Assembly (NCBI RefSeq): GCF_009900765.1
Contig: NZ_JAAABL010000006.1
Span: forward strand, 1 to 64,000
Direction of reading: 5' to 3'
From: Rhodovarius lipocyclicus
GTDB taxonomy: Bacteria; Pseudomonadota; Alphaproteobacteria; Acetobacterales; Acetobacteraceae
DNA length: 64,000 nucleotides
The notes below the pieces were generated by a model. The model was not told the DNA's origin, ran no database searches, and was given only the letters and a program-made list of their open reading frames with translations. The translations under genes were made by a program, and so were the position numbers. Within the stretch, counting starts at the first letter, position 1, and every line of letters starts with the position of its first letter. Shown piece by piece: positions 16,330-25,468 of the stretch.

Positions 16330-17264
16330 AGCCCGCACGGCTGCGCTTCGCGGCCGTTCTGCGAATTGGGGGCGGTGGCCTGTGGGCTGCCGCCCTTTTC
16401 GTATGCGCCCTCCAACCCGGCGCTGCCCAGGCACAGGGCTGGTCCCGCGCCGAGCCCTTCCTGGTCCAGTCCCTCTGCGCCCAAGCGGCCACCCTGCCCT
16501 TCGAGCCCGGCTGCACCGCCCCCCGCCCGGCCCAGGCCGCCCCCACCCTGCCCTGGCGCAAATTCGACTGGGCGGGCGAGCAGGCGAGCGACGCCCTGCT
16601 GCTGGCCCCGGGCCACGCCACCCACAGCTTCGATTTCGGGGACGCCCCCCGCCGCTTCGGCCTGCGCGATGCCGGGCGCGGCGATGGCGGCAACCTGATC
16701 ACGGCGCGCGGCGCCGACATCCTGGTCGCGATGACCGAGGATGGCGGCGCCGGCATCCAGTGGTTCCATGGCCCCGAATGCGGTGGCAGCCAGGAGGCGG
16801 CGCCGGGCGGCTGGCTGCTGTTCCGCCTGCCCGCCGGCGCCGAATGGGCCGAAACCACCACCCGCCTGCAACGCACCACCGCCCCCGACCGCTGCCCGGC
16901 CCGCTATATCCCCAGCTTCACCCGCTGGCGCCGCCTGGCCGTGGCCTATCCCTGGCAGGAGGACGGCACCCGCCACCCGCCCTTCACCGCCGAGTCCCTG
17001 CTGTCGGAACATTACGGCGGGCGGGACATCGCCTCGGCCGGGCATCTGGAACGCTTCTGGTTCGCGCGCGGCCTGGGCATGGTCCGGTGGGAACGCTGGG
17101 AAGCGCCGGACACCGCCAACCCCGCCCCCAGCCGCCCCGGCGCCGCCGAGCAATGCCCGGCCGTGACAGGCAGCGAACCGCCCGCGCCTGGCTGGACCCT
17201 GACGGATTGCCGGATGTGGACGCGGTTCCGGCGGGGGGAACAGCAGGCAATGGCGTGGCCTTGA
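16326..17264 (+). CDS. Exported protein of unknown function, apparent non-standard start
   Basis: An open frame of about 312 codons encodes a protein with a clear signal peptide (basic [13 protein letters not shown], hydrophobic [11 protein letters not shown], cleavage near AAQAQ) and a mature domain with seven or more cysteines. No ATG, GTG or TTG is in frame before 16731, which lies well inside the mature protein. CTG at 16326 overlaps the rpsU stop (CTGA) and would allow translational coupling; ATT at 16365 is another option. I do not recognise the family. Other possibilities are a sequencing error near the start or a truncated protein beginning at 16731, but that would discard the signal peptide. 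Confidence 0.65.
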   Translation: MKPARLRFAAVLRIGGGGLWAAALFVCALQPGAAQAQGWSRAEPFLVQSLCAQAATLPFEPGCTAPRPAQAAPTLPWRKFDWAGEQASDALLLAPGHATHSFDFGDAPRRFGLRDAGRGDGGNLITARGADILVAMTEDGGAGIQWFHGPECGGSQEAAPGGWLLFRLPAGAEWAETTTRLQRTTAPDRCPARYIPSFTRWRRLAVAYPWQEDGTRHPPFTAESLLSEHYGGRDIASAGHLERFWFARGLGMVRWERWEAPDTANPAPSRPGAAEQCPAVTGSEPPAPGWTLTDCRMWTRFRRGEQQAMAWP

Positions 17265-17300
17265 GAGGCGCGGAGGGCGCCGCCCCTGACATGCGCCCTC

Positions 17301-18917
17301 TCACCCCCGCCGCCGGAACAGCCCCACCACCCCCATCTGCCAGCCGCCTTCGGGCAGCACCTCCAGCGTGGCGCGCACGGCCTGCATGGGGGCTTTGGTC
17401 TCATCCAGCCGGGCCAGGCGCTGGGCCAGATCGGCCAGCGGGCGGCGGGTGCACAGCGCCACCACATGGTCGGCCCCCAGCGGCGGCTTCACCTCCAGGT
17501 CATCCAGGCTCAGCCGCCCGCCCGGGGGCGCCACCGGGGCCTCGCGCTCCATGGGGTACAGCATCTGCACCGTGCCATCGCCGGCGATGTTGAACATCAC
17601 CAGGTTGGGGAAGCGCAGCTGCTCCAGCACCAGCTTCAGCCGGGTGCCGAGCGGGTGGTCGGCATTGGCGGCGCGGCGCTGCTCGGCGGGGGTGCCGGGG
17701 GGCGGGTTCATCAGCTCCAGCCGCAATTCCAGCGGCTGGCGGGCCACCGCCTCCTGCGCCAGCCACAGGGCGCGCTGGCGCTCGACCGCCATGGGCAGCT
17801 CGGCCGGCCCGATATTGGCTGAAACCATGTCGCCCAGCGGCGAGATCAGCAGCCGCTCGGAAGCCCGCCAGATCAGGTCCGCGGGGTCCAGCGGGCCCGC
17901 GCGGCGCGCGCCCTCGGGCAGGGCGCCGCCGAGCGCGCCCTCCATGCGGATGCGCACCTCGCGCGCCTGGGTCTCGGCCTGCGGGCGGGGGCTGACCAGG
18001 CCACGCAGCAGGCGGGGCCCCTCGGTGCCCAGCGCCACCTGCGGGTTCTGCCGGGCATCGACCAGGGCGCGCACGGTCTGCACCGCCTCGGTGGCCAGGG
18101 CCGGCAGGGCCACCACCGCCTCCTGCGGGCCCACCGCGCCGCGCGCGAAGCCGGCGGCGATGGCGATGCTCAGCGCCCCGTGCTGGCTGCCCTGGAAGGT
18201 GATCTCGGGCACCGGCTCCGTCTCCAGGCTGGCGGCGAAGAAATGCACCTGGGTCAGCCGGTCGGCGGGCGGGCTGGGGGGAGGCGGCGGCACCAGGCCG
18301 CGCATCTGCGAGGGCGGGAAAGCGCCGCTGAGGGTGCGGTAGCGCACCTCCCGCAGCGCCGCGGGTTCCACGCTGCGGGTCAGCGTGCCGGAATGGCAGC
18401 AATCGGCCACGAACATCACGGAAACCCGGCGCTGGCCCTGCTCGGCCAGCAGGGTCTCGATCTCGTCATCCACCAGCACCTCGGTGGGGGCCTGCTGGGG
18501 GTGGAAGGGGGCGAAGGCGATCAGGTCGTCCATGCCATCCGCCTCCGAGCCCGGCACGATCTCCGGGATGCGGAAGCCATGGCCGGAGAAGGAGAGGAAG
18601 ATCATGTCCCCCGCCCCGCAGCGCCCGGCCACCTGCCGCCAGGCGGCGAGGAAATTGGCGCGGCTGGCCTGTTCGTCCAGCAGCGTGGTCACGCTGGCGG
18701 CGAAGGGGCGCACGGCGGCCGCCAGCAGCTGCGCGTCGTTCACGCAGCCGCGCAGGGGCTGGATGCGATAGGCGTTGATGCCCACCACCAGCGCATGCAC
18801 CGCGCGGGCCTGCTGGCTGGCCTGCACCAGCCCACGCTCCGCGCTGCTTTGCGCCCAGGCCGGGGCGGCCGCCCCGGCCATCCCCGCCAGGGCCAACCGG
18901 CGGGAGAGCTTCCTCAT
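17301..18917 (-). CDS. Exported caspase-family (peptidase C14) protein
   Basis: A 538-residue protein with a signal peptide (RRLALAGMAGAAAPAWAQ) and an N-terminal caspase-fold domain: HALVVGINAY near residue 41, MIFLSFSGHG with the expected catalytic His at 113, and MFVADCCHSG with the expected catalytic Cys at 174. The next 350 residues contain a Pro-rich stretch and a domain ending in DHVVALCTRR, which I do not recognise; it resembles DUF4384-like C-terminal domains of other bacterial caspases. Its start overlaps the stop of the propeller-caspase gene by ATGA. It is the third gene of the operon. Export implies action in the periplasm or outside the cell, unlike cytoplasmic defence metacaspases. 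Confidence 0.86.
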   Translation of the reverse strand: MRKLSRRLALAGMAGAAAPAWAQSSAERGLVQASQQARAVHALVVGINAYRIQPLRGCVNDAQLLAAAVRPFAASVTTLLDEQASRANFLAAWRQVAGRCGAGDMIFLSFSGHGFRIPEIVPGSEADGMDDLIAFAPFHPQQAPTEVLVDDEIETLLAEQGQRRVSVMFVADCCHSGTLTRSVEPAALREVRYRTLSGAFPPSQMRGLVPPPPPSPPADRLTQVHFFAASLETEPVPEITFQGSQHGALSIAIAAGFARGAVGPQEAVVALPALATEAVQTVRALVDARQNPQVALGTEGPRLLRGLVSPRPQAETQAREVRIRMEGALGGALPEGARRAGPLDPADLIWRASERLLISPLGDMVSANIGPAELPMAVERQRALWLAQEAVARQPLELRLELMNPPPGTPAEQRRAANADHPLGTRLKLVLEQLRFPNLVMFNIAGDGTVQMLYPMEREAPVAPPGGRLSLDDLEVKPPLGADHVVALCTRRPLADLAQRLARLDETKAPMQAVRATLEVLPEGGWQMGVVGLFRRRG

Positions 18918-21900
18918 GGCCGGGCCTCCGTCAGCGGGAAGGGTTCGGGGATCTCGCCGGCGCTCATGCGGAAGGCCACGCGCTGCTCCACCCCCACCTC
19001 CCGCGCCAGCACGGGGGTGCGGTTGCGCACATGCAGGCCCAGTTGCAGCTGGTCCGTCACGCCGCGCGCCGCGATGTCGCGCGTGGCACCCGTCAAAGCC
19101 TCCTGGATGGCGACGCTGAAGGGGGAGTTGCGGCGCCCGGCGGCGGTATCGGCCGCCGATTGCTGCGCGCTGGCGGCGGCCAGCACGAAGCGCCCTGTCT
19201 CATTCTGCAGCGTGCCCGCGAAATCCAGGTTGAAGGCGCCGGCATGGCAGGTGTCGAGCAGCAGGATGCTGTTGCGCGCCGGAAGCCCGGCCCACAGCGC
19301 CACCAGCCGCCGGTCATCCAGCGATTGCTGGCGCACGGCGTCCAGGCTGGCCGCCTGTTGCAGATAGGGCACGAACAGATAGCGCTGCCCATCGGTCATG
19401 CCATGCCCGGCCATGAAGATGACGACCGTGTCCTCCTCCCGCACTTCGGCGCGCAGGCGTTCGAAGGCGGCCTCGATGCGGGGCAGGCTGGCCTCCGTAT
19501 CGCGCAGCACCAGGCTGTTCACCCGGGAATAGGCCCGCGCCGGGCGGCCGGTGATGGAATTCACCAGCGTCTCGGCATCCCCCGTCGCGTTGGACAGGCT
19601 GCGCAGCCCCTCCTGCGCGGTGGCGGTGTAGTCGTCCACGCCGATCGACAGCAGATGCAGCACCGACAGGCGCGGCGCCTCCGCGGTGCGGGAGCGGACC
19701 GGGGCGCGCAGCTCCACCAGCTCGCTCTGGCCGAAGGCGGCGTTGCCGGCGTCGAAGGCGCGCAGTTGCAGGGTGTTGGCGCCGGGCTCCAGCCGGATGC
19801 GGCGTTCCAGCGGCTGCGCCCCGGGGGGCAGCGGCGGCAGGTTCGCCGAGGGAGCGGGCGCGGGGGCCGGAGTGGAGGCGGGATCGCGCCGCAGGCCCCG
19901 GGTTTCCGCCCGGCCCTGGTTACGCCCGTTCACGAACACATCCACCTGGCCGATGCCGCCGCCCCGGTCGAACATGGCGGCGCGCAGCACCACCTCGGTC
20001 ACGCCCTCGGGCAGTTCCAGCCCGGTGGCGGGCGCGGGGCTGGGGGTGGGGCTGCCCAGATTGGTGGCCGCCGCCTGCCCGCCCGAATCCCGCACCCGGC
20101 CCAGGCCGCGCGTGGCCCCGGTGGGAGAGACGGGGCGGCATTCCTCGCCCTGCCCCGGCAGCGTGTAGCACAGGGCCGACAGCGTGACGCGCGGCGGGCT
20201 GGCGCCCGTCAGCAGGCGGCGCACATCGCCGATCTGGGCCAGGCGCTCCCGCAGCGGGGCTTCATCCCCGAAGGCGAGGCGCGCCCGCACCAGATCGCCC
20301 GCGTAGAACACGCGGTGCAGCTGGTTGAAGGCGATCCATTCGGCCGATTCGGTGGCGGCCCGGTTCAGATGGAAGCCCGCCAGGTTCTGCCCGCCCTCAT
20401 CGGCGTGGTCGAAGAAGCCCTCCGGCGTCCACAACAGCCAGCGCCGGGCATCGCCATGCACGAACAGGGCCGCGCGCGGCGCCAGCGCGTTGGTCGGGTT
20501 CAGGTCGTACCAGCGCAGCGTGCCGTCGCCGAGCGCCGCCACCAGTTGCCGCCCATCGGCGGTGGGCTGCACGCCCCAGACGGCGGCGGGCGTCACGGCG
20601 CTGGCCACCAGATTGCCGTTCAGGTCGAACCAGCGCAGCGCGAAATCGGTGCCGAGCAGAAAGCCGTTGCGCCCCGGCAGCAGGGCGGCGCTGCGGGCGC
20701 GCTCGCCTTCGTCCAGTTGCAGCAGCTTGTCGGCATAGCGGGGGGTCTGCCCGTTCAGCCATTCGCGCAGCGGCAGCACGCCCGGCACCGGGCCCGGCAG
20801 GGCGCTGGGACCGGCCAGCCGGGTCAGGCTGCGCTCCGCCACATCGAAGCGCAGCACATCCTGCCCGCCCTGGCGCAGGCCGAACTCCACGCTCATGCCA
20901 TCGGGCGAGACCCGGAAGCTGCCCGCCCCCTGGCGGGTCAGGCCGAATTCGGTGCGGTCCACCCCCGGAGCCGAGAGCCCCTGGGCCACGCCGCGGAAAT
21001 CCGCGCGGGAGGGTGCGACGCGCAAGCCCGATTTCGCATCCAGCGCCAGCACGCCCCAGGCGGGGTCGGCGGCGGCGAACAGCAGCCGCCCATCCGGCAT
21101 GGCCGAGAGCTGCAGCACCGCATCCGTGCCCCCCAGCGCCAGCACCGCCGCGGGCGGCGCGGTCAGGTTGGACCAGCGCAGCGCCACCGACTGCCCCTGC
21201 GGGTTCAGCACATAGCCGGCGGCGACCAGCGCCGCCCCCCCGGGCTGCGGCACCCAGGTGACGGAGCGCAAATCCTGCCGCTCCTGCCCCAGCCCATTGC
21301 CGATGGGCGGGTTACGCTGGGGGCGCAGGCTGGCGGCGTCCAGCAGCCGCACCTGCGGCATGTTGGCCATGCCCACCGCCAGCAGCTTGCCGTCAGGCGC
21401 GAAGGCGATGTCGCCGGGCTGCCCGCCCTCGGTCAGCCGGTGCTGGGCGATGGGGCGGAAATCGGGCGCGAACAGCCGCACCATGCCATCCCCCGAAGCG
21501 ACCGCAAGCTGCCCCGCCCGGTTGAACGCCACGGAGCGCACGCCGTTGGCGATGCCCAGATCCGGCCGGTGCAAAATCTCCCGCCGCTGGAAGTCGATGA
21601 TGGCGATGCCGCCATTGCGGGCGAAGCCCACGGCCAGGCGCTGGCCATCCGGGGCCGCGGCCAGCGCCGTCACGCTGGCGGGCACGCCGGTGTTGATGCG
21701 GCGCATCGCGCCGTCCTCGATGCCGAAGGCATAGATCACGGCCTGCCGGCCCCAGGCCGCGCCCGTCTGCCCCGCCACCCAGGCGGTGGCGCCATCGGCG
21801 GAGACGGCGGCGGCCTGCAGCCCGCCCTCATCCCCCTCGCCGATCGGCGGGCGGAAGCTGCGCAGCAGCACGCCATCGGCCGCCCACAGCCGCGCGGTCT

Positions 21901-22108
21901 TGTCGAGCGAGACGGTCAGCAGCCGCTGGCCATCGGGCAGCGGCACCACCCGCGTGACCGGGGCGGCATGCATGCCCAGCTCGATCCGCAGGAAGGGCGT
22001 GCCGGGCGGTTGCGCCCCGCCCTCCCCTTGGGCCAGCGCCGGCCCCGAGGCCAGCGCGAGAGCCAGAACCAGGGAAACGCGGCGCGCCAGGGCGGCGAGG
22101 CTGTTCAT
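18914..22108 (-). CDS. Exported beta-propeller (WD40-like) caspase fusion
   Basis: A 1064-residue protein. After a signal peptide (LVLALALASGPALAQ) come about 550 residues of WD40-like repeats (for example VTRVVPLPDGQRLLTVSLD, LAAAPDGQRLAVGF, DIAFAPDGKLLAVG), a linker with Pro-rich segments, an Ig-like stretch near ERRIRLEPGANTLQLRAFD, and a C-terminal caspase domain from about residue 815. The expected catalytic His is in MAGHG (about 902) and Cys in LLDTCHAG (about 954). Fusions of propellers with caspase domains are known in bacteria, where the propeller is thought to sense or bind a partner. It lies between the lipoprotein gene (8 bp gap) and the second caspase (4-bp overlap). Confidence 0.86.
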   Translation of the reverse strand: MNSLAALARRVSLVLALALASGPALAQGEGGAQPPGTPFLRIELGMHAAPVTRVVPLPDGQRLLTVSLDKTARLWAADGVLLRSFRPPIGEGDEGGLQAAAVSADGATAWVAGQTGAAWGRQAVIYAFGIEDGAMRRINTGVPASVTALAAAPDGQRLAVGFARNGGIAIIDFQRREILHRPDLGIANGVRSVAFNRAGQLAVASGDGMVRLFAPDFRPIAQHRLTEGGQPGDIAFAPDGKLLAVGMANMPQVRLLDAASLRPQRNPPIGNGLGQERQDLRSVTWVPQPGGAALVAAGYVLNPQGQSVALRWSNLTAPPAAVLALGGTDAVLQLSAMPDGRLLFAAADPAWGVLALDAKSGLRVAPSRADFRGVAQGLSAPGVDRTEFGLTRQGAGSFRVSPDGMSVEFGLRQGGQDVLRFDVAERSLTRLAGPSALPGPVPGVLPLREWLNGQTPRYADKLLQLDEGERARSAALLPGRNGFLLGTDFALRWFDLNGNLVASAVTPAAVWGVQPTADGRQLVAALGDGTLRWYDLNPTNALAPRAALFVHGDARRWLLWTPEGFFDHADEGGQNLAGFHLNRAATESAEWIAFNQLHRVFYAGDLVRARLAFGDEAPLRERLAQIGDVRRLLTGASPPRVTLSALCYTLPGQGEECRPVSPTGATRGLGRVRDSGGQAAATNLGSPTPSPAPATGLELPEGVTEVVLRAAMFDRGGGIGQVDVFVNGRNQGRAETRGLRRDPASTPAPAPAPSANLPPLPPGAQPLERRIRLEPGANTLQLRAFDAGNAAFGQSELVELRAPVRSRTAEAPRLSVLHLLSIGVDDYTATAQEGLRSLSNATGDAETLVNSITGRPARAYSRVNSLVLRDTEASLPRIEAAFERLRAEVREEDTVVIFMAGHGMTDGQRYLFVPYLQQAASLDAVRQQSLDDRRLVALWAGLPARNSILLLDTCHAGAFNLDFAGTLQNETGRFVLAAASAQQSAADTAAGRRNSPFSVAIQEALTGATRDIAARGVTDQLQLGLHVRNRTPVLAREVGVEQRVAFRMSAGEIPEPFPLTEARP

Positions 22109-22116
22109 GTCAGGGA

Positions 22117-23268
22117 CTACCCATCCAGGCTGAGGCGCCGCGCCTCGCTGGCCAGGCCCGTGGCCCCCTGCGAGAAGGCGTCGCGGGCCGCCACGGCGGT
22201 GGCGGCGGATTGCACGACCTCGCGGCCGGAATTGTCCACCTGCGCGGGGCGCAGCGCGGTGGCGCGCACGAAGGATTTGCTCGGCCCCTGGTCCAGCACC
22301 AGCCAGCCCGGCATGGTGCCCACCACGCGGTATTGGCTGCCATTGGCCACGCGGCCCAGCTCCGCCGCGTCATCCGTGGCGGCGGCGCGGATGGACTGCT
22401 CGGACCCGCCCACATAGTTGCGGCTGTTGGTCACGCGCGCGGTGTAGGAGGCCCGGACGAAGCCCGTGCGGTTGCGCCCGAGCGAGACCTGCAGCCAGGG
22501 GCCCTGCTGGCCCGTCACCTGCACCGTCTGGCCCACGGCCAGCTGGCCGGCCGTGCCCGAGCCCTCATCCGGGCCGTTGAAGGCGGAACCGCCGCGCGCC
22601 AGGATCGCGGAATAGGGGCGGAAGGCGCGCTCCTGCTCATAGGCGCCGGCATCGACGTAGCGGGTCGATTCCTCCAGCTGGCGGGTGTCATTGGCCAGGC
22701 GCTGGTCGAAGGCGCCGACCAGCATGGTGTCGCCCTCATACCAGCTGCGCACCTCATCGAGACGGGCCTGGGCGGCGGGGCGGGGCGTGATGCCGGCACG
22801 CAGATCGCCGCGGATCTTGGCCACCTGGTCCCGGCGGCAATTCGACAGGCGTTCCAGCGATTGGGTGGCGCCGGTCACGCGCTCACCATACTTGTCCACG
22901 GCGATTGTCTGCTGCAGCAGCGCCTGGCGGCGGTTCTCGGCATCCAGCTGGCGGAAATTGGCCTGCACCAGCGTGGCGGTGATGCCCACCGCCGCCACGG
23001 ACAGGCCGGTGACGAGGCCCGCGCGGGTGTTGCCGGTCAGCGCGCCGACCAGCAGGCCCGCCGCGACACCGCCGGCGGCCGACAGCGCCACGCCCTGCGC
23101 CACCTCGTTGAAGGAGGATTCGGTCTGGCGGAAGATGGCGCGGTGCACCGCGCAATTGTCATTGGGTGCATCCAGCACCACCGGCCCCTGGGGCTGGCAG
23201 GCGGAGAGCAGCGGCATGCTGACCGCGACGGCGAGCAGCGGCAGGGCCTTCTTCATGGGCACGAGCAT
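22117..23268 (-). CDS. Lipoprotein with glycine-zipper and SH3-like domains
   Basis: A 383-residue lipoprotein: the lipobox MPLLSAC gives a lipidated Cys near residue 24. It has a glycine-zipper hydrophobic segment (AAGGVAAGLLVGALTGNTRAG, about residues 64-85), a coiled-coil-prone middle (FRQLDAENRRQALLQQ), and two SH3-like segments: AVGQTVQVTGQQGPWLQVSL/GFVRASY near residues 245-280 and VANGSQYRVVGTMPGWLVLD near 315-335. SH3-like domains of this class often bind peptidoglycan or scaffold proteins. The start at 23268 has ggagagg at ideal spacing. It is the first gene of an operon with two exported caspases and could anchor them to the outer membrane; that is inference. Confidence 0.8.
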   Translation of the reverse strand: MLVPMKKALPLLAVAVSMPLLSACQPQGPVVLDAPNDNCAVHRAIFRQTESSFNEVAQGVALSAAGGVAAGLLVGALTGNTRAGLVTGLSVAAVGITATLVQANFRQLDAENRRQALLQQTIAVDKYGERVTGATQSLERLSNCRRDQVAKIRGDLRAGITPRPAAQARLDEVRSWYEGDTMLVGAFDQRLANDTRQLEESTRYVDAGAYEQERAFRPYSAILARGGSAFNGPDEGSGTAGQLAVGQTVQVTGQQGPWLQVSLGRNRTGFVRASYTARVTNSRNYVGGSEQSIRAAATDDAAELGRVANGSQYRVVGTMPGWLVLDQGPSKSFVRATALRPAQVDNSGREVVQSAATAVAARDAFSQGATGLASEARRLSLDG

Positions 23269-23442
23269 GGAAACCTCTCCTCCTCATAGGCTTATGCGCG
23301 TGATGATACGCCAGAGGGGCGCCGGAGCCCGCAAGACGTTTCAAACCCGATAGCATCAGCCTGGGATAACACCATGTCCATATTGCGGCAGGTAACAGCG
23401 CTTGCAATCGCCTAAACGGCTGATCCGCGTGGCATTATCGCG

Positions 23443-24192
23443 TCACAGCGGCCGCGCCTGCGCCGCCAGATAGCCGCGGTTGCGCGTGGGCGTGATCAGC
23501 ACCTCGTTGATGCACACATGCGGCGGCTGGGCGGCGATATAGCGGATCAGGCTGGCGCAATCCTCGGGCTGCACCATTTCGGCCCTTTGTTCCGCGGTCA
23601 ATTTGTTGGGCCGCTTGTCCAGGATGGGGGTGTTCACCTCGCCCGGGCACACCGCCGTGCTGCGGATGCCGTTGCCGCATTCCTCCATGTTCAGGGAATG
23701 GCTCATCGCCACCACCGCATGCTTGGTGGCGGTATAGCCCGGCCCGGACATGGGGCTGACGAAGCGCCCGGCCATGGAGGCGGTATGGATCAACTGCCCG
23801 CCGCCCTGCGCCCGCATCATCGGCAGCACCGCCCGCGCCACCAGGAAGGCACTGACGAGATTGCCGGAAATCAGCGTCTCGATCCCCTCGGGGGAGATCC
23901 GCTTCCAGTCGCGCTCCACGATGTTCAGCCCGGCATTGTTCACCAGCAGATCGAGGCGCCCGAACTCCTTCTGGATGAAATCCACCACCCGCTGCACATC
24001 GCCGGCCTTGCCCAGATCGGCGGGCTGCACATGCGCCTGGCCGCCATCGGCGCGGATGCGGGCGGCAACTTCCTCCAGCGGTTCACGCCGGCGGCCGGTG
24101 AGGATGATGGTGTAGCCATCCTGCGCGAGGCCAAGGGCCGTCGCCTCGCCAATGCCGGTGCCGGCACCGGTGACCCATGCGATCCTGGACAT
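23443..24192 (-). CDS. Short-chain dehydrogenase/reductase
   Basis: A 249-residue SDR with the cofactor motif VTGAGTGIG (about residues 7-15), NNAG (about 85), the catalytic Ser in HTASMAG and the YTATK Tyr/Lys pair, then the PG motif CPGEVNTP. These enzymes reduce or oxidise alcohols and carbonyls with NAD(P)(H). The start MSRIAWVTG at 24192 is standard; the longer frame into the repeat element at 24279 would prepend a valine run and is rejected. Substrate is unknown. A repeat element lies immediately upstream. Confidence 0.92.
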   Translation of the reverse strand: MSRIAWVTGAGTGIGEATALGLAQDGYTIILTGRRREPLEEVAARIRADGGQAHVQPADLGKAGDVQRVVDFIQKEFGRLDLLVNNAGLNIVERDWKRISPEGIETLISGNLVSAFLVARAVLPMMRAQGGGQLIHTASMAGRFVSPMSGPGYTATKHAVVAMSHSLNMEECGNGIRSTAVCPGEVNTPILDKRPNKLTAEQRAEMVQPEDCASLIRYIAAQPPHVCINEVLITPTRNRGYLAAQARPL

Positions 24193-24505
24193 GCACTCTA
24201 ACTCCCTCGTTTGGCGGGAGAGTGGACCGCGGGGAGGCCAGGGCGCAATGGGGGCTTCGCCCACCACCACCACCACCAAGGGCGCTGCCCTTGGAACCCG
24301 CCAGGAGCCGAAAGGCCCCTGGACCCCAGGAGTTTGGCGCGGATCCCAGGAAGGTGTTTCTTGTTGAATTTTATAATGAAAATGGCGCCGGACCCGCCAA
24401 GGCCAGGCGCCAGACGGATGGGGTGCAGGGGCCTTTCGGCTCCTGCCGGGGTCGCCAGGGGCGGCGCCCCTGGCTGGGGGCCCGGGGGCAAAGCCCCCGT
24501 CGGCC
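24193..24505. repeat. Compound inverted-repeat element, copy 2
   Basis: This gene-free stretch of 313 bp between the SDR start and the end of fabH is almost entirely repeat. The left arm, 24276-24340, matches the reverse complement of 57492-57556 with a single difference over 65 bp. The AT-rich core (about 24349-24389, gtttcttgttgaattttata) is the reverse complement of the core at 284-325 with about three differences. The right arm (24408-24451, gatggggtgcaggggccttt) matches that of the 44.0 kb copy, with flanking palindromes such as caggggcggcgcccctg. A short run of CCA triplets sits at 24261-24278. Confidence 0.75.
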
Positions 24506-25468
24506 TCACCACCGCAGCAGTGTCGCCCCCCAGGTCAGCCCGCCGCCGATCGCTTCCAGCAGCAGCAGGTCCCCGGGCTTGAAGCGCCCTTCCCCCACCG
24601 CCTCGGCCAGCGCCAGCGGGATGGAGGCGGCGGAGGTGTTCGCGTGCCTGTCCACGGTCACCACCACGCGTTCGCGCGGCAGGTGCAGCTTCCGGCCCAT
24701 AGCGTCGATGATGCGGATGTTCGCCTGGTGCGGCACCAGCCAGGTCACGTCCTCACGCGCCAGGCTGTTGGCTGCCAGCGCCTCATCCACGGCGGAGGCC
24801 AGCTTGGTGACCGCGTGCTTGAACACCTCGCGCCCGGCCATGCGCAGCAGGCCGGTGCCCCCGGTGCTGCCCGGCCCGCCCTCGACATGCAGGATGCCGC
24901 CATGGCGGCCATCGGCATGGATATGGCTGGACAGGATGCCCGATTCGCCTTCCTCGGCGCGCAGCACCACGGCGCCGGCGCCATCGCCGAACAGCACGCA
25001 GGTGGTGCGGTCGGTCCAGTCCAGGATGCGGGAATAGGTCTCGGCGCCGATCACCAGCGCGGTGCGGCACTGGCCGGTGCGGATCATAGCGTCGGCCACG
25101 CTCAGCGCGTAGATGAAGCCCGTGCAGGCCGCCAGCAGGTCGAAGGCGAAGCCGCGCGTGATGCCGAGCCCAGCCTGGATGCGCACCGCGGTGGCGGGGA
25201 AGCTGCTGTCCGGCGTCGCGGTCGCCACGATCACGGCGTCCACCTCGCTGGCATCCACCCCCGCGCGCTCCAGCGCCTGGGCGGCGGCCTTGATGCCCAT
25301 GGAGGACGCGCTCTCACCCGGGGCGGCCAGGTGGCGCTGGCGGATGCCCGTGCGCTCCTGGATCCAGGCGTCGGAGGTATCGAGCCCGTAGCGGCGGGCC
25401 AGTTCGTCGTTGCTGACGACATCGGCCGGCAGATAGCCGCCGGCCGACAGCATGCGGGTGCGGATCAC
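24506..25468 (-). CDS. fabH: 3-oxoacyl-ACP synthase III (KAS III)
   Basis: A 320-residue enzyme that starts fatty-acid synthesis by condensing acetyl-CoA with malonyl-ACP. The Cys-His-Asn triad is visible: Cys at about residue 115 in AACTGFIYAL, His in VPHQANIR and Asn in RHANTSAAS. The start is GTG at 25468, overlapping the plsX stop by 4 bp, so the two are co-translated. Gene order plsX-fabH matches other alphaproteobacteria, where ihfA usually follows; here a repeat element and an SDR follow instead. Confidence 0.96.
   Translation of the reverse strand: MIRTRMLSAGGYLPADVVSNDELARRYGLDTSDAWIQERTGIRQRHLAAPGESASSMGIKAAAQALERAGVDASEVDAVIVATATPDSSFPATAVRIQAGLGITRGFAFDLLAACTGFIYALSVADAMIRTGQCRTALVIGAETYSRILDWTDRTTCVLFGDGAGAVVLRAEEGESGILSSHIHADGRHGGILHVEGGPGSTGGTGLLRMAGREVFKHAVTKLASAVDEALAANSLAREDVTWLVPHQANIRIIDAMGRKLHLPRERVVVTVDRHANTSAASIPLALAEAVGEGRFKPGDLLLLEAIGGGLTWGATLLRW

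Noticed and set aside
19031-22417. A 1128-codon plus-strand open frame opposite the propeller-caspase gene
   Set aside because: Low-complexity His/Gln/Arg-rich translation with no recognisable domain; the minus strand encodes a signal peptide, propeller and caspase motifs.
24261-24278. Short CCA-triplet run as a microsatellite of interest
   Set aside because: Only about five imperfect units in GC-rich DNA; too short to suggest phase variation and not in a gene.
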